A stretch of DNA of 64,000 nt from Anthopleura xanthogrammica. Its lineage: Eukaryota; Cnidaria; Anthozoa; Actiniaria; Actiniidae. Within the stretch, counting starts at the first letter, position 1, and each line of letters begins with the position of its first letter. The translations under genes and the position numbers were made by a program. The stretch lies in contig OZ025224.1 of the NCBI GenBank assembly GCA_964019055.1, positions 5,227,376 to 5,291,375 on the forward strand, given 5' to 3'. The notes beneath the pieces were generated by a model that was given only the letters and a program-made list of their open reading frames with translations, ran no database searches and was not told the DNA's origin. This document shows positions 1 to 12,800 of this stretch, piece after piece.

Positions 1-14
1 TTATGACCTCCAAA

Positions 15-20
15 TTTATT
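15..20 (-). terminator. Possible NPHP4 polyadenylation signal
   Basis: This is the first AATAAA on the minus strand downstream of the NPHP4 stop codon. It would give a 3' untranslated region of about 700 bases that includes a MITE and the second copy of the 190-base duplication. No downstream GU-rich element can be checked because the window ends here. Confidence 0.3.
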
Positions 21-195
21 AACAAGTTAAATTACAATTCCATATGTTTTTAAATAAATATATATCTGAAAACGAGCTAAATATACATATGTAAAATGTT
101 TTACCATCCGTTCATCAATATAAAAGGATCAATTGATTATTTCCCCCACGATGAAAAAAATTGGCCTATCTTGAGCAAAGACAAGATGACGTTTA

Positions 196-407
196 CAGTG
201 AGGACACTCGAACCGTGAACACTTCTAGTTTTTTAACATTTTTTCATCGTCCGTTCAGAAACCACATTCATAACTAGACTTTGACATTATGTTTCGTTAG
301 CTAACCTAAACATAATGTAAGAGCCTTGTTGTAAATCTGGCTTCTGATTGGACGACAAAAAAATGTCAAAAAAACTTGAAGTGTTCACGGTTCGAGTGCC
401 CTCACTG
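196..407. mobile_element. Tc1/mariner-like MITE with CAGTG ends
   Basis: The element is about 212 bases long with near-perfect terminal inverted repeats of about 30 bases beginning CAGTGAGG and ending in CTCACTG. The flanking dinucleotide is TA on both sides, as in Tc1/mariner insertions. There is no coding capacity. It lies in the predicted 3' untranslated region of NPHP4. Confidence 0.75.
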
Positions 408-420
408 TAAATGGCTTCAA

Positions 421-800
421 TTGTCGGCTATTTCTGATTATCGATTTATGTTTCCTTAGCGCAGATGTGTATGAAAGTAATCACGTGAGCCGTTCATCGT
501 CATTTAGTGTATATGAATCTGGTCTTACTTATAAATAGCACTAATACTGAAAGTCTCTTCATTCTTTTCGTCTGAATCGTTGATAAATATCAAGACTTGT
601 TGGCTTCCTATTGTCGGCTATTTCTGATTATCGATTTATGTTTCCTTAGCGCAGATGTGTATGAAAGTAATCACGTGAGCCGTTCATCGTCATTTAGTGT
701 ATATGAATCTGGTCTTACTTATAAATAGCACTAATACTGAAAGTCTCTTCATTCTTTTCGTCTGAATCGTTGATAAATATCAAGACTTGTTGGCTTCCTA
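421..800. repeat. Perfect 190-bp tandem duplication over the NPHP4 stop codon
   Basis: Bases 421-610 and 611-800 are identical over all 190 positions as I read them. The gene-proximal copy (611-800) holds the last codons and stop of NPHP4. The distal copy repeats those codons in the 3' untranslated region, where they are not translated. Identity means a very recent event or an assembly artefact. Confidence 0.95.
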
Positions 801-3800
801 TCGCAGACTGAGGAGCAAACCGCAATCCAATAGGATGAGATTCCCCAGGACCGACCTAAAAAAATCACCAACAAAAATACGCAAGGTTACTTAAAACAGA
901 TCAGACTAGTATTGCCATTAGGCATTTCCTTTCCAGACACTACAGCATATCCATTGTCCAGGTACTAAACGTGTTTTGACGCCACGTGCAAGGGGTCTAT
1001 TACGGGGAAATCGGGAATTAGACGAGTCAAAGAACTCGCTTTTAATAATAAGCTTCAATTCGTATTTTCTATTACTGGTTTTTATTTTCTTTAGTTTTTA
1101 TGTATTTTAAACGTTGTTTTTTTTTTATTTACTTTTTTTCCATTTTGTCTTTTTAGTCCGCGCGGGGACCCATACCCTGGGCTCCAGAGGCTCTATTTCG
1201 CTTCCCGTGGGTTTTCTCCTCGCGACTTCCCTTCAAAAAGGCAAACACCGGAGCGAGAAAAAATAACCTCTGGACCCCAGGGTAAGGGACTCACTGAATA
1301 ACACACAAAGGCCCCTTTATTGATATATTTTTATTCTCAAGAGTATCGCAGCAGTCAATTTCATCCTACAATAGTTAAAACAAAAATTGGTAATGATTTC
1401 AAAATGCAAAGGCTTGTGGGATTGAATTATTTATTTTTAAATATTTATTTATATTTATATTTTTGTAAACCTCCACACTCTTATTTCGCAAATTCATATA
1501 ATTTATATATTCATATAAAATAATATAATAATAATAACGTCTTTATTGAAGACATTTGATAAAAATACAAATCAAATGTTACAAAAAATATAGTTAAAAT
1601 TGGGGGGGGGGGGGGGGGTCGGTCTGTTCGTTTGTGTAGGCACTTGCGCCTTTTTGCCTAGAGGCAGCTACGCCACTGGAATATAACAACGAACTTTCCT
1701 TTGAATTTTCGGGGAAAGGATTTGCCGGGCTCTTCTATAAATTTGTTCTTAAAAAATCCCTATTTTCCTGACGATTTTCTTACCTCAATTGCGTTTTCTT
1801 TGAACTGCAGTATATCAGGCCTGTTAGATCGCAGATGAAACACCTTTCTTGAAGGGTAGGGGTTGGTGAAGGACACTTTCTAATCACAATAAAAAAAATG
1901 ATGAAAATATTTTTTACAAATATAATGATGACAATATTGGGTGTTAAGAACAAAAAATAAGTAACGTTGAAGAAAAAGTTTTACACAAGTTTTAATGATA
2001 AGCTCTGACTTTTCGGGACAGCTTCAATGACAAGCAGAAGAAAACCGACCAAAAAGAAGTCTATTATAATAGATATTGTTTTCATCTCTTCAGTAAAACC
2101 AAAAAGCAACGTCTTTTCTTACAGTAAATCAAGCGTTCACAGGAATATTGGCTTTAAGAAATCATTTACCTTATTGGACCCTTTTCCTCCTCCAACTTGA
2201 AGCTGTAGTTCAAACGCCTTAGAGATGACTGGTTGTTGACAAGATGCACAAACTAACCACGTGCGAACAAGCTGGTGAAATTCACTGTCTATTGTGTGAT
2301 GTCAAGGACTTTAACTAACTTATGTGCTCAGTCACGCGATGGTTGGTCCAGCGGCTCTCAACACAGGAGGAAGCGCACTAGCACCACACGCCATTCGTTT
2401 ATCAGAGATAAAAGGTGCATCCAAGTATAGCTGGGTTTCAATCAGCTGATAAAAGTCTTTGAATCTCATTATCTGCTTCAAATGGTGGTCAAACACTGAC
2501 CACCATGTGCTGTCAGCCAGAAAGAATTCTATTGAAAACTTGTGATTCAGCTGATGAACATTCCGCACGATACAGGAAATGACGTCAAGTGAAACCCAGC
2601 TATACAGCGATTTCATGAAAGGTTTGGTGAAGGTTATAATTGTTGAGGTTGCAAACCGCGCCCGAAATGCACTATGGGGAACTGAGTAGAATTAGAAAGG
2701 GGGTGGAGTGGGGGAACTAGGGTTATTGATCATCAGCGAGCTGAAAGAAAGGTGTTGAACGATCTTACTAGATGGCTGGTTTGAAGGCTTCCATGTTGGT
2801 TAGATTTAACATTTGCTTTGGAATGACTACACTCTGACGGGACTAGACCTGCATTTCTTCCAATGTTTAAAAACTGAATTACTCTATACAACACATCCAA
2901 GCTAAATGAAATCAAGATCGATTTCTAAATGGATTATTTTACTCAAAAGAAAAGATAGAAAAATGTTCAAAGGATACCAACGACGTTGACGTACATATAG
3001 CGAGTAGATCCCGAGGAGAGTGGGGTGAGGCTGAGAGTAACCTCATGTACCGCGTTGGCCATCAGCATAATAGGATCCACAGGACTAACCTACAACACAA
3101 TTACAGACATGTTCATTATACTTCATATGGACCCTTCTCAAAATTATATTGAATACGAGGTTTACATGGAAGGAAATACTAACCATGTCCGCCCCAAAAG
3201 ACCTGTCCACCAACTATCGACCAATTGTCGGCTGATAATTGTTCGACCGGTCGTCGAAAGTTTGTCGACAGGGAGTCGACAGTCGGTTGAGAGTTGGTCG
3301 ACATACCACAGTAGATAATGCTCGACAGTCGGTCGTCAAGCGGTCGACAAACGGTCGACAGTTGGTCGATAGTCGGCCGACAGAAAAAGTGTGATTTCTT
3401 TTGTGTTTCATTTTAGCTTTGCATAATTTTGAGAATGGTCAATTGGTCGCTACTGATACGATAACGATATGACCTTCACTCACAAAATCGAGGTTAACCA
3501 TGAGGAACAGAGAAAGCCAAACTGGAATATTCGAAACAGATTGATAAGGCCTTTTCTCGACTAGGTTATCATTGTCTCATATTATATATAGCAAAACTGA
3601 GAAACTTGCTTTATTCTGTCATAGAATGAAATGACACACTTGTTTTTACCTTAAAACATGCACCCGGTAGATATTAAAGATTAATGGATCATACCGGGAA
3701 CTCCCAGGTACAGTAGTATCTCACAAAAGATGCACTAATAATAATGTATTTTCTGATTACAATACCTGTAATTCGACAGGGTGAGACGAGTAGCATCTAA

Positions 3801-6800
3801 CAAGTCTAGAAGACTGGGTACCACGTAAGATAACTGATAATCTACTGGTCTGTCCCTCAACAGCACTGATGTCAACTCTGCACAAATACAAATACAAATA
3901 GAACGATTAGAGCATGTTCTGCTGGGGATAAGTGTTTTTATATTTGATTGGGCCTGAGTAGCGGCCCAAAAGAGATCGGGGTTGGGAGGAGGGGAAGTGG
4001 ACGAGGGGGAGTGGGGAGAGGAAGGAAAGGGAGGGAGGGGCGCTATTGTTGTACAAGTTCATAACACAAAAAAAGAATTTCTCAGATCTATGCCCTACCT
4101 CTGTAACGAATGAACATAAAACTGCCAAGTTTGACAAGGAGTTGCCAAGAAAGGATCTCTGTCGAAAAAAATATAGAGCTGTTTACCATACCACTTTCCA
4201 CAACTGTCTTTTTTCAGTGAAGGTTTATTTTTAAATTAACACAACAAAAACAAACCAATAATTTTGAGGGTCCTTGGTTTCACTAAGTGTGAACCAGCAT
4301 CCTACAGTACGACCAATCTTCTTTATTAATAGACCTTTCCCAATTCGCTTGACTGACCACAGAACAATAGTTTCAAGGCGAGGCTGGAGTAGACAAATGT
4401 AGTAAATGTATGGATTTGAAAACTCAAGCCTGGACCTGAATCTTTTGTTCTGTGGTCAGTCAAGCGAATTCGGGAAAGGTCTATACATAGCTGACTGCAG
4501 TAGTTTTTCTTTTTTTCCCGAGGAAGAGAAGAGATCTTGATAAAAAGGTAACTTGTAAGAGCATATTTACTTACATGTACAAAAGAACAAAAAATCGCTT
4601 GACAGAAGGAGAAGGACCACATGCAATTTTGAGGAATACATCTTGAGGTTCTGTAGGCTTCTGTAAAATAATTCAACAGGATATTGAATTAGTCATTCAC
4701 CTGCTCCACAATCAACACACTAATGACGAATCCAAAAGTGAAGATGATATAGTAGAACTGGTCGGAAATTATCCTGGTTCATATGACTTACCACTCTCCT
4801 TGCCTCACAAACAGCGTTCACATCGCTACAACGAACGTGAACCTGAGGAGGGGCCTGGTCATCAACCACAGGAGCACCTGATGTCAAACACATTGATCTT
4901 ACCATTAGTACTAGATATATTGTGGTCCAGGGATGCAAGGACCTGAGGGGGCCCTTACATCGTCATTAATCCTGGGGGAAAGCTGAACGGTTATTTGTGA
5001 ATGTAGATCTATTTTGGTCCCAGGGATGCAAGGGTAAGGACCTCAGGGGAAACAGGGATAGCACTAGGATTTTGTAATGAGCGTCCTGGGACCCATGTGT
5101 CTGGGTACATTGGGGCCCCTTACATATTTGATGGGATTCTAGATAGCATTATTTCATAAGCAAGGAATTCAGTGAAGCTATCGGGTCCCGGGATGCAAAC
5201 AAATTATCAAAACACATTTTCTGTTAATTTTTTTTGCATTAAAATACACGATGTCTGCGTTAACGCGAACCCTGTGGAAAGACGAATAGTTATTTGTGTA
5301 TGTACCAAGGATACAATTTTATGGCAGGTCAAACTTTAACCTTACACTAGATGATTAGGAGCAATCAGGTAGGTACTGATGAGTTTACCTGGTAAAGAAT
5401 GCCATGGTGGCAAACGAATGGACTTCTTTAAGAAGGATTGTTCAGGATGGTAGAAGCGAAAGGTATGGTCGATGACGTGTGGTCTTGGTTCTATGTTCAG
5501 GTTTAGTATGGCAATTGGTCGGCTGTCTTTCAGTACGAATGAAACCTAATTTAGAGAAATAGAAACTGCATGACTAAGTTCTGATCATTCAGTCAGTGTT
5601 ATCCAGTCCATAATCATAGTAAATATACAAGCTGGTCCATGCCTTGACATCGTATGATGTTTCGTATGTCACATGTACCTTGACTGTATGAGGCTGAAGC
5701 TTGTTGTCTTCGACGGTTGCAAACTTCTTAAAAGTGGCTGTTTGCTGTTTGAGTGGATGAGATGGACCCTTCAAAAAAACAGGAGAATGATATCTATGTT
5801 CTCTTGAAAATTGATGGAAATGAAAGTCTTAAAATGAGCTTTGGTAATAGAAGTTGGAGTAATGGTTCTAAAAGCATGTTACTCCCTGGTAAAAATGTGA
5901 ACGTTTGGGAGCATAGGATAAAGGTGGAGGGGTGGGAAATAAAAATGAGAGGAAGAAAGGCAAAGATGAAGAAGATGAAATGGAAGAAAAAATACATAAT
6001 TTGATTAAAACTAAGATGAAGTTAAAATTAATGCTTATGCATTCAGGCCTGTCGCTAGGACTTCGAAAGGATGGGTTCGTTTTTCTGCCAACCTCAGTTA
6101 TTGCTGTTTTTTTTTTACAGAAGTTTACGAATAGAAGAGGAAAGGAGGGGGGGGGGGGTACGTTCGAACTGTCAAACTACCCCTAGCGACGGGTATGGCA
6201 TTGGTTGGTAAGCCTACTTACTTGTTGTGGAACACTATGGTCTGCCTTGAACGTCTGGAATTTAAATGGGATGTGAACACTTTCTCGAGGACGCAGAAAC
6301 ACTTCAGGGAAAGTCGTATCTGCAGTGTTAAACATGTTCTCTTCCATAGCTGAAACATGACAGAAACATGCATACACTCTTAGAAATGACAGCTTAGAAC
6401 TAGAGAATAAGAGTAGCTGTATAGCCATGCAGGGGCCCCTCCCCACACCCCATCCTGTTGGGTTTTTTTAAAACGTGCTTGATAGCAAAGAGATTAATTT
6501 AATATGGTGAGTGATAGTTGTCATGTACTATATGTAACCATCCCCCCCCCCCCCCCCCCGCGGTAAAGTCCTGGCTACACCCTGAAGAGACTATGTTTCA
6601 TCAAGCTAACTTTTTCTTGGAGAAAAATCCAAGAGCTACAGGATGAATTTGATTTGGAACCCATGACCTTAATTCTGTTTGTGGGTCAGTCACTCTAGCC
6701 ATTGAACTACTATGAACTCAAAGTGGTGAGCAAGGTCTAGATGGTATTGGCAAACAGAAGGTGGAGCTTGGATTTTTTTGGGGGGAGAAAAATTTAGCTT

Positions 6801-9800
6801 AATGAACAATTTATCAAATATGCACAAAAACACCCAAAACTTATAACTGGTTGTTACTAATCCTAATTAGTAATATCATCATAGGCAAACCAACATTATC
6901 ATGTATTTTCCTTTGACATTTCTGTGACTGTAGCTTATACAGTACATTTGTCACAATTAAACCCACATTGACGACCTACTCGCCATTAGAGTCTCCAGCA
7001 GCTCAGTGGTAGAGCGTCCGACTAGCATACGGAGGGTCGTGGGTTCGATTCCCATCTGGGGCTCTGAGTCCATTCAGTATGGTATGATCACATATACATT
7101 TCAAATACTAATTAATTAGGGGGTAAATAGGGAAGGGGATAAATTCTAGTAAGACTGAGTTTTACCCTGTGTGATGATTTCAATGCTATTTGTTATAATT
7201 ATAACAACAACATGCTAATAATCTGACACTGACAACCTCTATTAAGGAATACTAACGTGAATATGTTTCTGTGAATTTCTTGAAATGCCTCCATTCTCTG
7301 GTATCTGTTATCACCCTAGAAAAAAATCATAATTTGCAGCATTACATTTCTAGAATGGACCACTTGGCAAATGTGTAACGAACCACAAAATGTTATTTAA
7401 CAACTACTTACGTCAGTTCCTTGTCGTCGCATTGGATAGCTATAGTCTGCTCTGTATCATATGGATTTCTAATAGCAAATTCAAAGAACTCAGCCGTACC
7501 AAAGGATGGGTAGATTGTATAAGTAGTAGTTATGGTGGCAGACAGTAGTGAGACTATACCCTCATGTTTGTTTTTGTCCCTGAAGTCATATAGGATAAAT
7601 GAAAAAAACAAAGATAAGTGAACATGAACAAAAAATAATGATGAAGATGATAATAATATTGATGATGATGATGATGATGATAATAAAATTAATATCAATT
7701 AATACCTTTATCATTACAAAAAAAGAATCTTTGTTTACAGAGGATATAACAAGTAAAGCAGAGCTTTTTTCCAACTCGGTCAGGACTCTTATACTAACTA
7801 ATACAAATAAACTAATAATAATGACAATGTAAAGTGTTATTAAGAAACCCAACTGGTAAGGACCTAATCGAAATCATCGGGAAAAATACAGTCTCAGCTA
7901 GTGGCCAGAACGGGAATCGAACCCGGCTGCCTCCTTATTTGGATATCTTTACTATAAAAAGCAATTGACACTTCTAAAAAATATTTTGGATGCGAGGCTA
8001 ACATGAAACACAAAAGAAATCACACTTTAATGAGATGGAATTTGTTAGCCTCGTATTGAAGATAATTTTGAGAAGGGTTCATTATTAATAATAATACATG
8101 TTACTGTCAGTTATAATGAATATTACCTGTATAACTGTATTGTCTTCAAGTCCCTTGCTCGTTGAAGTTTTTCTTCTTTTTTGATCTGCAAAGGAAGTAT
8201 GAGATAAATGGGAAAAACAATCAACGTCATAAACTAATACAGTATTATATTAAGTTATTAATTTATTTAGAATAGGAGTAACAAAACTCACTATAAGTGG
8301 AAGGTTCTCGTCAACTCCTTTTGTCTGCCGAACAGCCTGCATTCTTTGAAGCTTTCTGTAAAAAAAAGGAGAATATCAAACTTGTTTCTTTTGCTTCACT
8401 TGACCCCAAACCCAGATATTTTTTTACCTTTGTCTAATGGCGTCATCTCGACTGATAGATTTGTCATCCTTATTCACTTTTCCTTGCCGACTGAAAAGCA
8501 CTGTAGCTAATTCTGCATCACATTCTGCTAATAACTTTGCTTTACTTCTATCCTTTCTGCCTACAGTGGAACCAAGACCATTGAACGAACCAGTAATTGT
8601 TTCTGACATAACCACATGAGAACGCTTTCTTGGCACTGTACCTGGAAATCGTTAAAATTATTAAAAATTATTATTCTCTGCAAATTATAGTAAATTATAG
8701 TAAATTTCAGTAAATTATAGTAAATTTCTATAGAAAAAATGAAAATTAATATGGGTTTCAAAAATGAGTGATACATTTGTGACCTATTTTCATTTCAATT
8801 CATTTTTCTCATCATCCTGGCTTCTGGTTTTCTGGCTCATCTTAAACCAACAACTAACTACATTTGTAGGATGATTCATAGAAAATTACGGGTTGAGATA
8901 CCATAGTAACAAATATAGCACAACAGGCTCTGCCTGTCAGAGCGAAAAATGACATGATAAACATGCAGGCAAATAAATAACCCATACATGTATATACAAG
9001 AAGGTTAGGGTTACCTAATCTAGCAGTAGGCATTTCACTGTGGTGTCCAATGTTGGCAATACGAAGATGGAGCCTCCCCTTGATGCTACTCTTGAGACCA
9101 ATAGGACGAACTGTTCCAGTACGGTTCTAAAAGATATAACATCAGATGTTGTGTTTGAGTATACTATCCAAACTGTTATACACTAAAACATGCAACAGAT
9201 ATATCATGTGATGATGATACCTTTAGTTACATACTAATAACCAAATGGTTTTCACATATTATATGCCCTGTGATTCCCATGGAGTTCCCATGGTTATTGA
9301 CCGACTTCAATCAAGGAACAATTTCTTTCTGATTTACATTGCTAAATGATTGAGTGTAGGGATGATTATATAGTAACTAACATAACCAGTCTTACCATGT
9401 CTCCAGTCATGGCAGGTGAGTCCTCAGAATACTCCACTGATGCAATATCTACTTCATAACTGACAAGAACTGCCTCTCTTCCCTGGCGTAGGAGATGCTG
9501 AAATGTATGTGGGCAACAAAATGAGTAGAAGTATAAATCATAAATTATAGGAATCCTCTGCGCTTTGATTAAGCTCAAAAACATGGGTAAAAATCCCCAT
9601 AGCAAACCACATAACAAACCACATGATTTACTTTAGCTTCGAGTCCCATCTCACACAAGGGTTTTTCTATTATTATTTACTTACAGTAAAGGTACATTTA
9701 TATTTGTCACCAGGTCTAGAGACAGTACCAATGGGATAGGGGAATCCCCTTAAGGACACAGTCAATGAATAACAGGGAATCCCCCTCCCATGCTTTTCTA

Positions 9801-12800
9801 CTGATAATATCACAGTCAATGAATAATAGGGAATCCCCCTCCCATGCTTTTCTACTGATAATATCACACAGTCAATGAATAACAGGGAATCCCCCTCCCA
9901 TGCTTTTCTACTGATAATATCACAGTCAATGAATAACAGGGAATCCCCCTCCCATGCTTTTCTACTGATAATTAAGGGGGAGTTACATCATACATTTACC
10001 TTGAGGTCCAAAGAAACAGAACCAATAAGTAAGAGGGAATCTCCATCCCATACGTCAATATGTATGTTTTGACCAAGAAGATAACGACTGAAGACCTTGC
10101 GTTCTCCTTCTTGCATGAAAGCTGGGTCAACAAGATATTTTAGCTGCAAAACAAAAACCATGGATGGATAACCTACAATAGCTGAATATCTCTTTTGCAC
10201 AACCTGGGGCGGGGGAGGGGGGACTCCGATGTTAAAGGGGTTGGGATGCTCATTGTACCTTTTAAAACTCATTAAAATGCTGTGAAATTAGGTCATTTGA
10301 TACCATTTAGGGGTGAAAATTGTGATTGTTATGATTACAAGAACTTAAGAGAATTTTCATTTGGTACCTTTTAGCGATCATTTTCAGAATTTCTGACGAG
10401 CATCCCCACCCTCCTACATATAGGAGTCCCCCCCCCCCCCTCTCCAGGCACAAAACCTTTTATTTTGCTTTGAATTTGTCTCATTTTATAATAACTGTTA
10501 CTGGTTAATTTCACTTTCCATTCACTTACCACAAGTCCAGCTGCTTCATTTGATATGGAACCATCTTTGGCATATTTTTGTAAAATACATAAAAGACCCT
10601 GTTGCTCTTGATTCTCAGAACCTTTTAAAAAAAGCCTGAAAATATACATAATTATATTTCAAATGTATATCATGTAATACTAACATTTATCCCACATCAT
10701 AGAAAATACAGCCAATCAGAATGCAAGGAAGCTGTTGTATATTCCTTGATGTTTTATTTCACTCTTCCTTCCCATTATGGGCTGCGAGTTGAATCTCACA
10801 TTTGTATTTTCTATGGTGTGGGATAAAATAGTGATACAAATGAATGCTTTTTTGTGGCACACCATGGAGTATCCCACTTGTCACTAGTATTTTCTTAGTA
10901 ACATACACATCACTCGCTGGGATATTCCATGGTATATCACTTGAAACCATTGTATAACTAGTATTGATGAAGCAATCAAATTCCCACTGCATAATACTAC
11001 TGTCAAATATATATGGCCATTGATCAGCCTTGTTTGCCAAGATCACCCTTATTACCTTTCAGTTGTCACTTGTGGAAATCTGTAAAACTGGAAAGTGAAG
11101 AAGACTGATTGATGTCCAAAACAACTGAAATATAAATTGAAAATAAAAAAATTAAAGATTAGAGATGAACCCTGACAATAGGCAGTGTGCATCAAAGCTC
11201 ACAAAGCACTCTGGGAAACTGAGCCCTGCAAAAATAGAACCGGGAAGTCAAAGGAAATATCAGAAAAAAATTGCTCTGTTATTTTCAACAGTTGAAATAC
11301 TTACATTTCCATAGAAAATGTTGGAGGAAAATTTGTCAGATGAATTTTTAGAGGAGCCAAAAAAGCATAAGGACTCAGTTTCCCATCATTCTTTGTGCTA
11401 GAAATTTGACCTCATGCACATTGGCTATTGTGCTTGACCAAATTGCTGTTTGAAACACAATCGTGAACAATTCTTATTAATAGAGCTATTTGCTTGGAAA
11501 CTACTAACCTTGAAAGGGCAAGAAACTGTATTGTTATTTCATTGGCTTGTAAGGAGTCTGTCACCTCATGTTCTATGTTCAATGGTACCACCTCAGCAGG
11601 GTCTATGACCATTGGTGGGTTACCATGACGATCAGTAATAGAGGTATAACCAGCACTGGATAGCTGAGCAAAGCCTGCACGTGTCAAGGTTGATGTACCA
11701 CTGTTGCCAAGGCAACAAGAACAAATATTAATAAGTATTATTTATTATTACTAATACACTCCTTTCACTAATTCCCAGCCTGGGTGTAAAACAAAAGAAC
11801 TGCTTTCTACTTGAGGATTGAAATCTTTTTTGATGTTAATATTTTTCATTGCTTTGTCCCCCAGGTTGAGAATTAGTGCAAGAGGTCTAAAGCTTGACTC
11901 CCTCTTCCAGGTGGTAACCATATTATGTCTCGTTGCTACATGCTGTTGACGCAGACCCTGCGTCATTCCCTTGAATATCATTTCTTTGTTTCACACAATT
12001 CTATTCTCAAAGGAATAGCATGTACATTTTGGTCTGAAATGGACAACACAAATGCTCAAGCTAAAGAGGTCTATTGATAGCACCCATTTAATAGACCCTT
12101 TTTTGAATATGGCGTCTATGACGTCAAACGAGGAGTCCGAGCATGTCCCAGAGGTCATGAGTGATAATGATTGTGTTATGAAATCTGGGGCATTCCAGTC
12201 CCTTATGCTGCTAGTGGAAATCATTGGGTTTCGACATCTGGGACATTCTCATTCTCCTCATTTAACGTCATAGACCCCATATTTGAAAAGGGGTATATTA
12301 ATCATGCAAAGTTCTAACAAAGCTAATACAGTGGATTCAGGTTGAGAGTTTTACGGTGCTGTTAGTCTTGATCATTGTGACCGTTAAATTTGCATGTTAC
12401 TATATATGCAGAATGCAAGATGTTTCTAGGTGGCTGATATGATCGATCTTATCAGCCGAACTTGCTTGAGCTCCCAGCTGCCTAGAAATTATGTTTTGCA
12501 TTCTGCATAGCAACATGCAAATTTAACGGTCGCAATGATTGTGACAAAAGGCACCATTAACTGCTCAACCTCAAGGTCTGAAGTGGGTTTTCAATTGTCT
12601 TATTTGTCAAAGTCAAAGTATTGTCAAAGTATAGCTAAATAATTATGCAATTAAGATTTGATCTTACTTTGTGATCCCTGCAGCACTGCTTAGCAACAGG
12701 GGAGTATGATATGGACTATATGGTACCTCCATTAAACTAGAAACTGGGGCAGGTGCAGGACCCATGCCGTGGGCTCCTGGAAAACCCTGAAACAAACCAT

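Noticed and set aside
2332..2616. A 94-codon minus ORF as an NPHP4 exon or transposase
   Set aside because: It spans an inverted repeat, matches no NPHP4 segment, and the flanking exons already join in phase without it.
6991..7065. A tRNA gene (A and B boxes, Ala-like AGC anticodon position)
   Set aside because: The anticodon stem has a mismatch, the acceptor stem pairs ambiguously, and the following body is repeated at 29890. It is a SINE head.
11800..11850. A DFNPQV-coding stretch as a duplicate of the NPHP4 microexon
   Set aside because: It lies within a small MITE, lacks a donor in the right place, and exons 15 and 16 join in phase without it.
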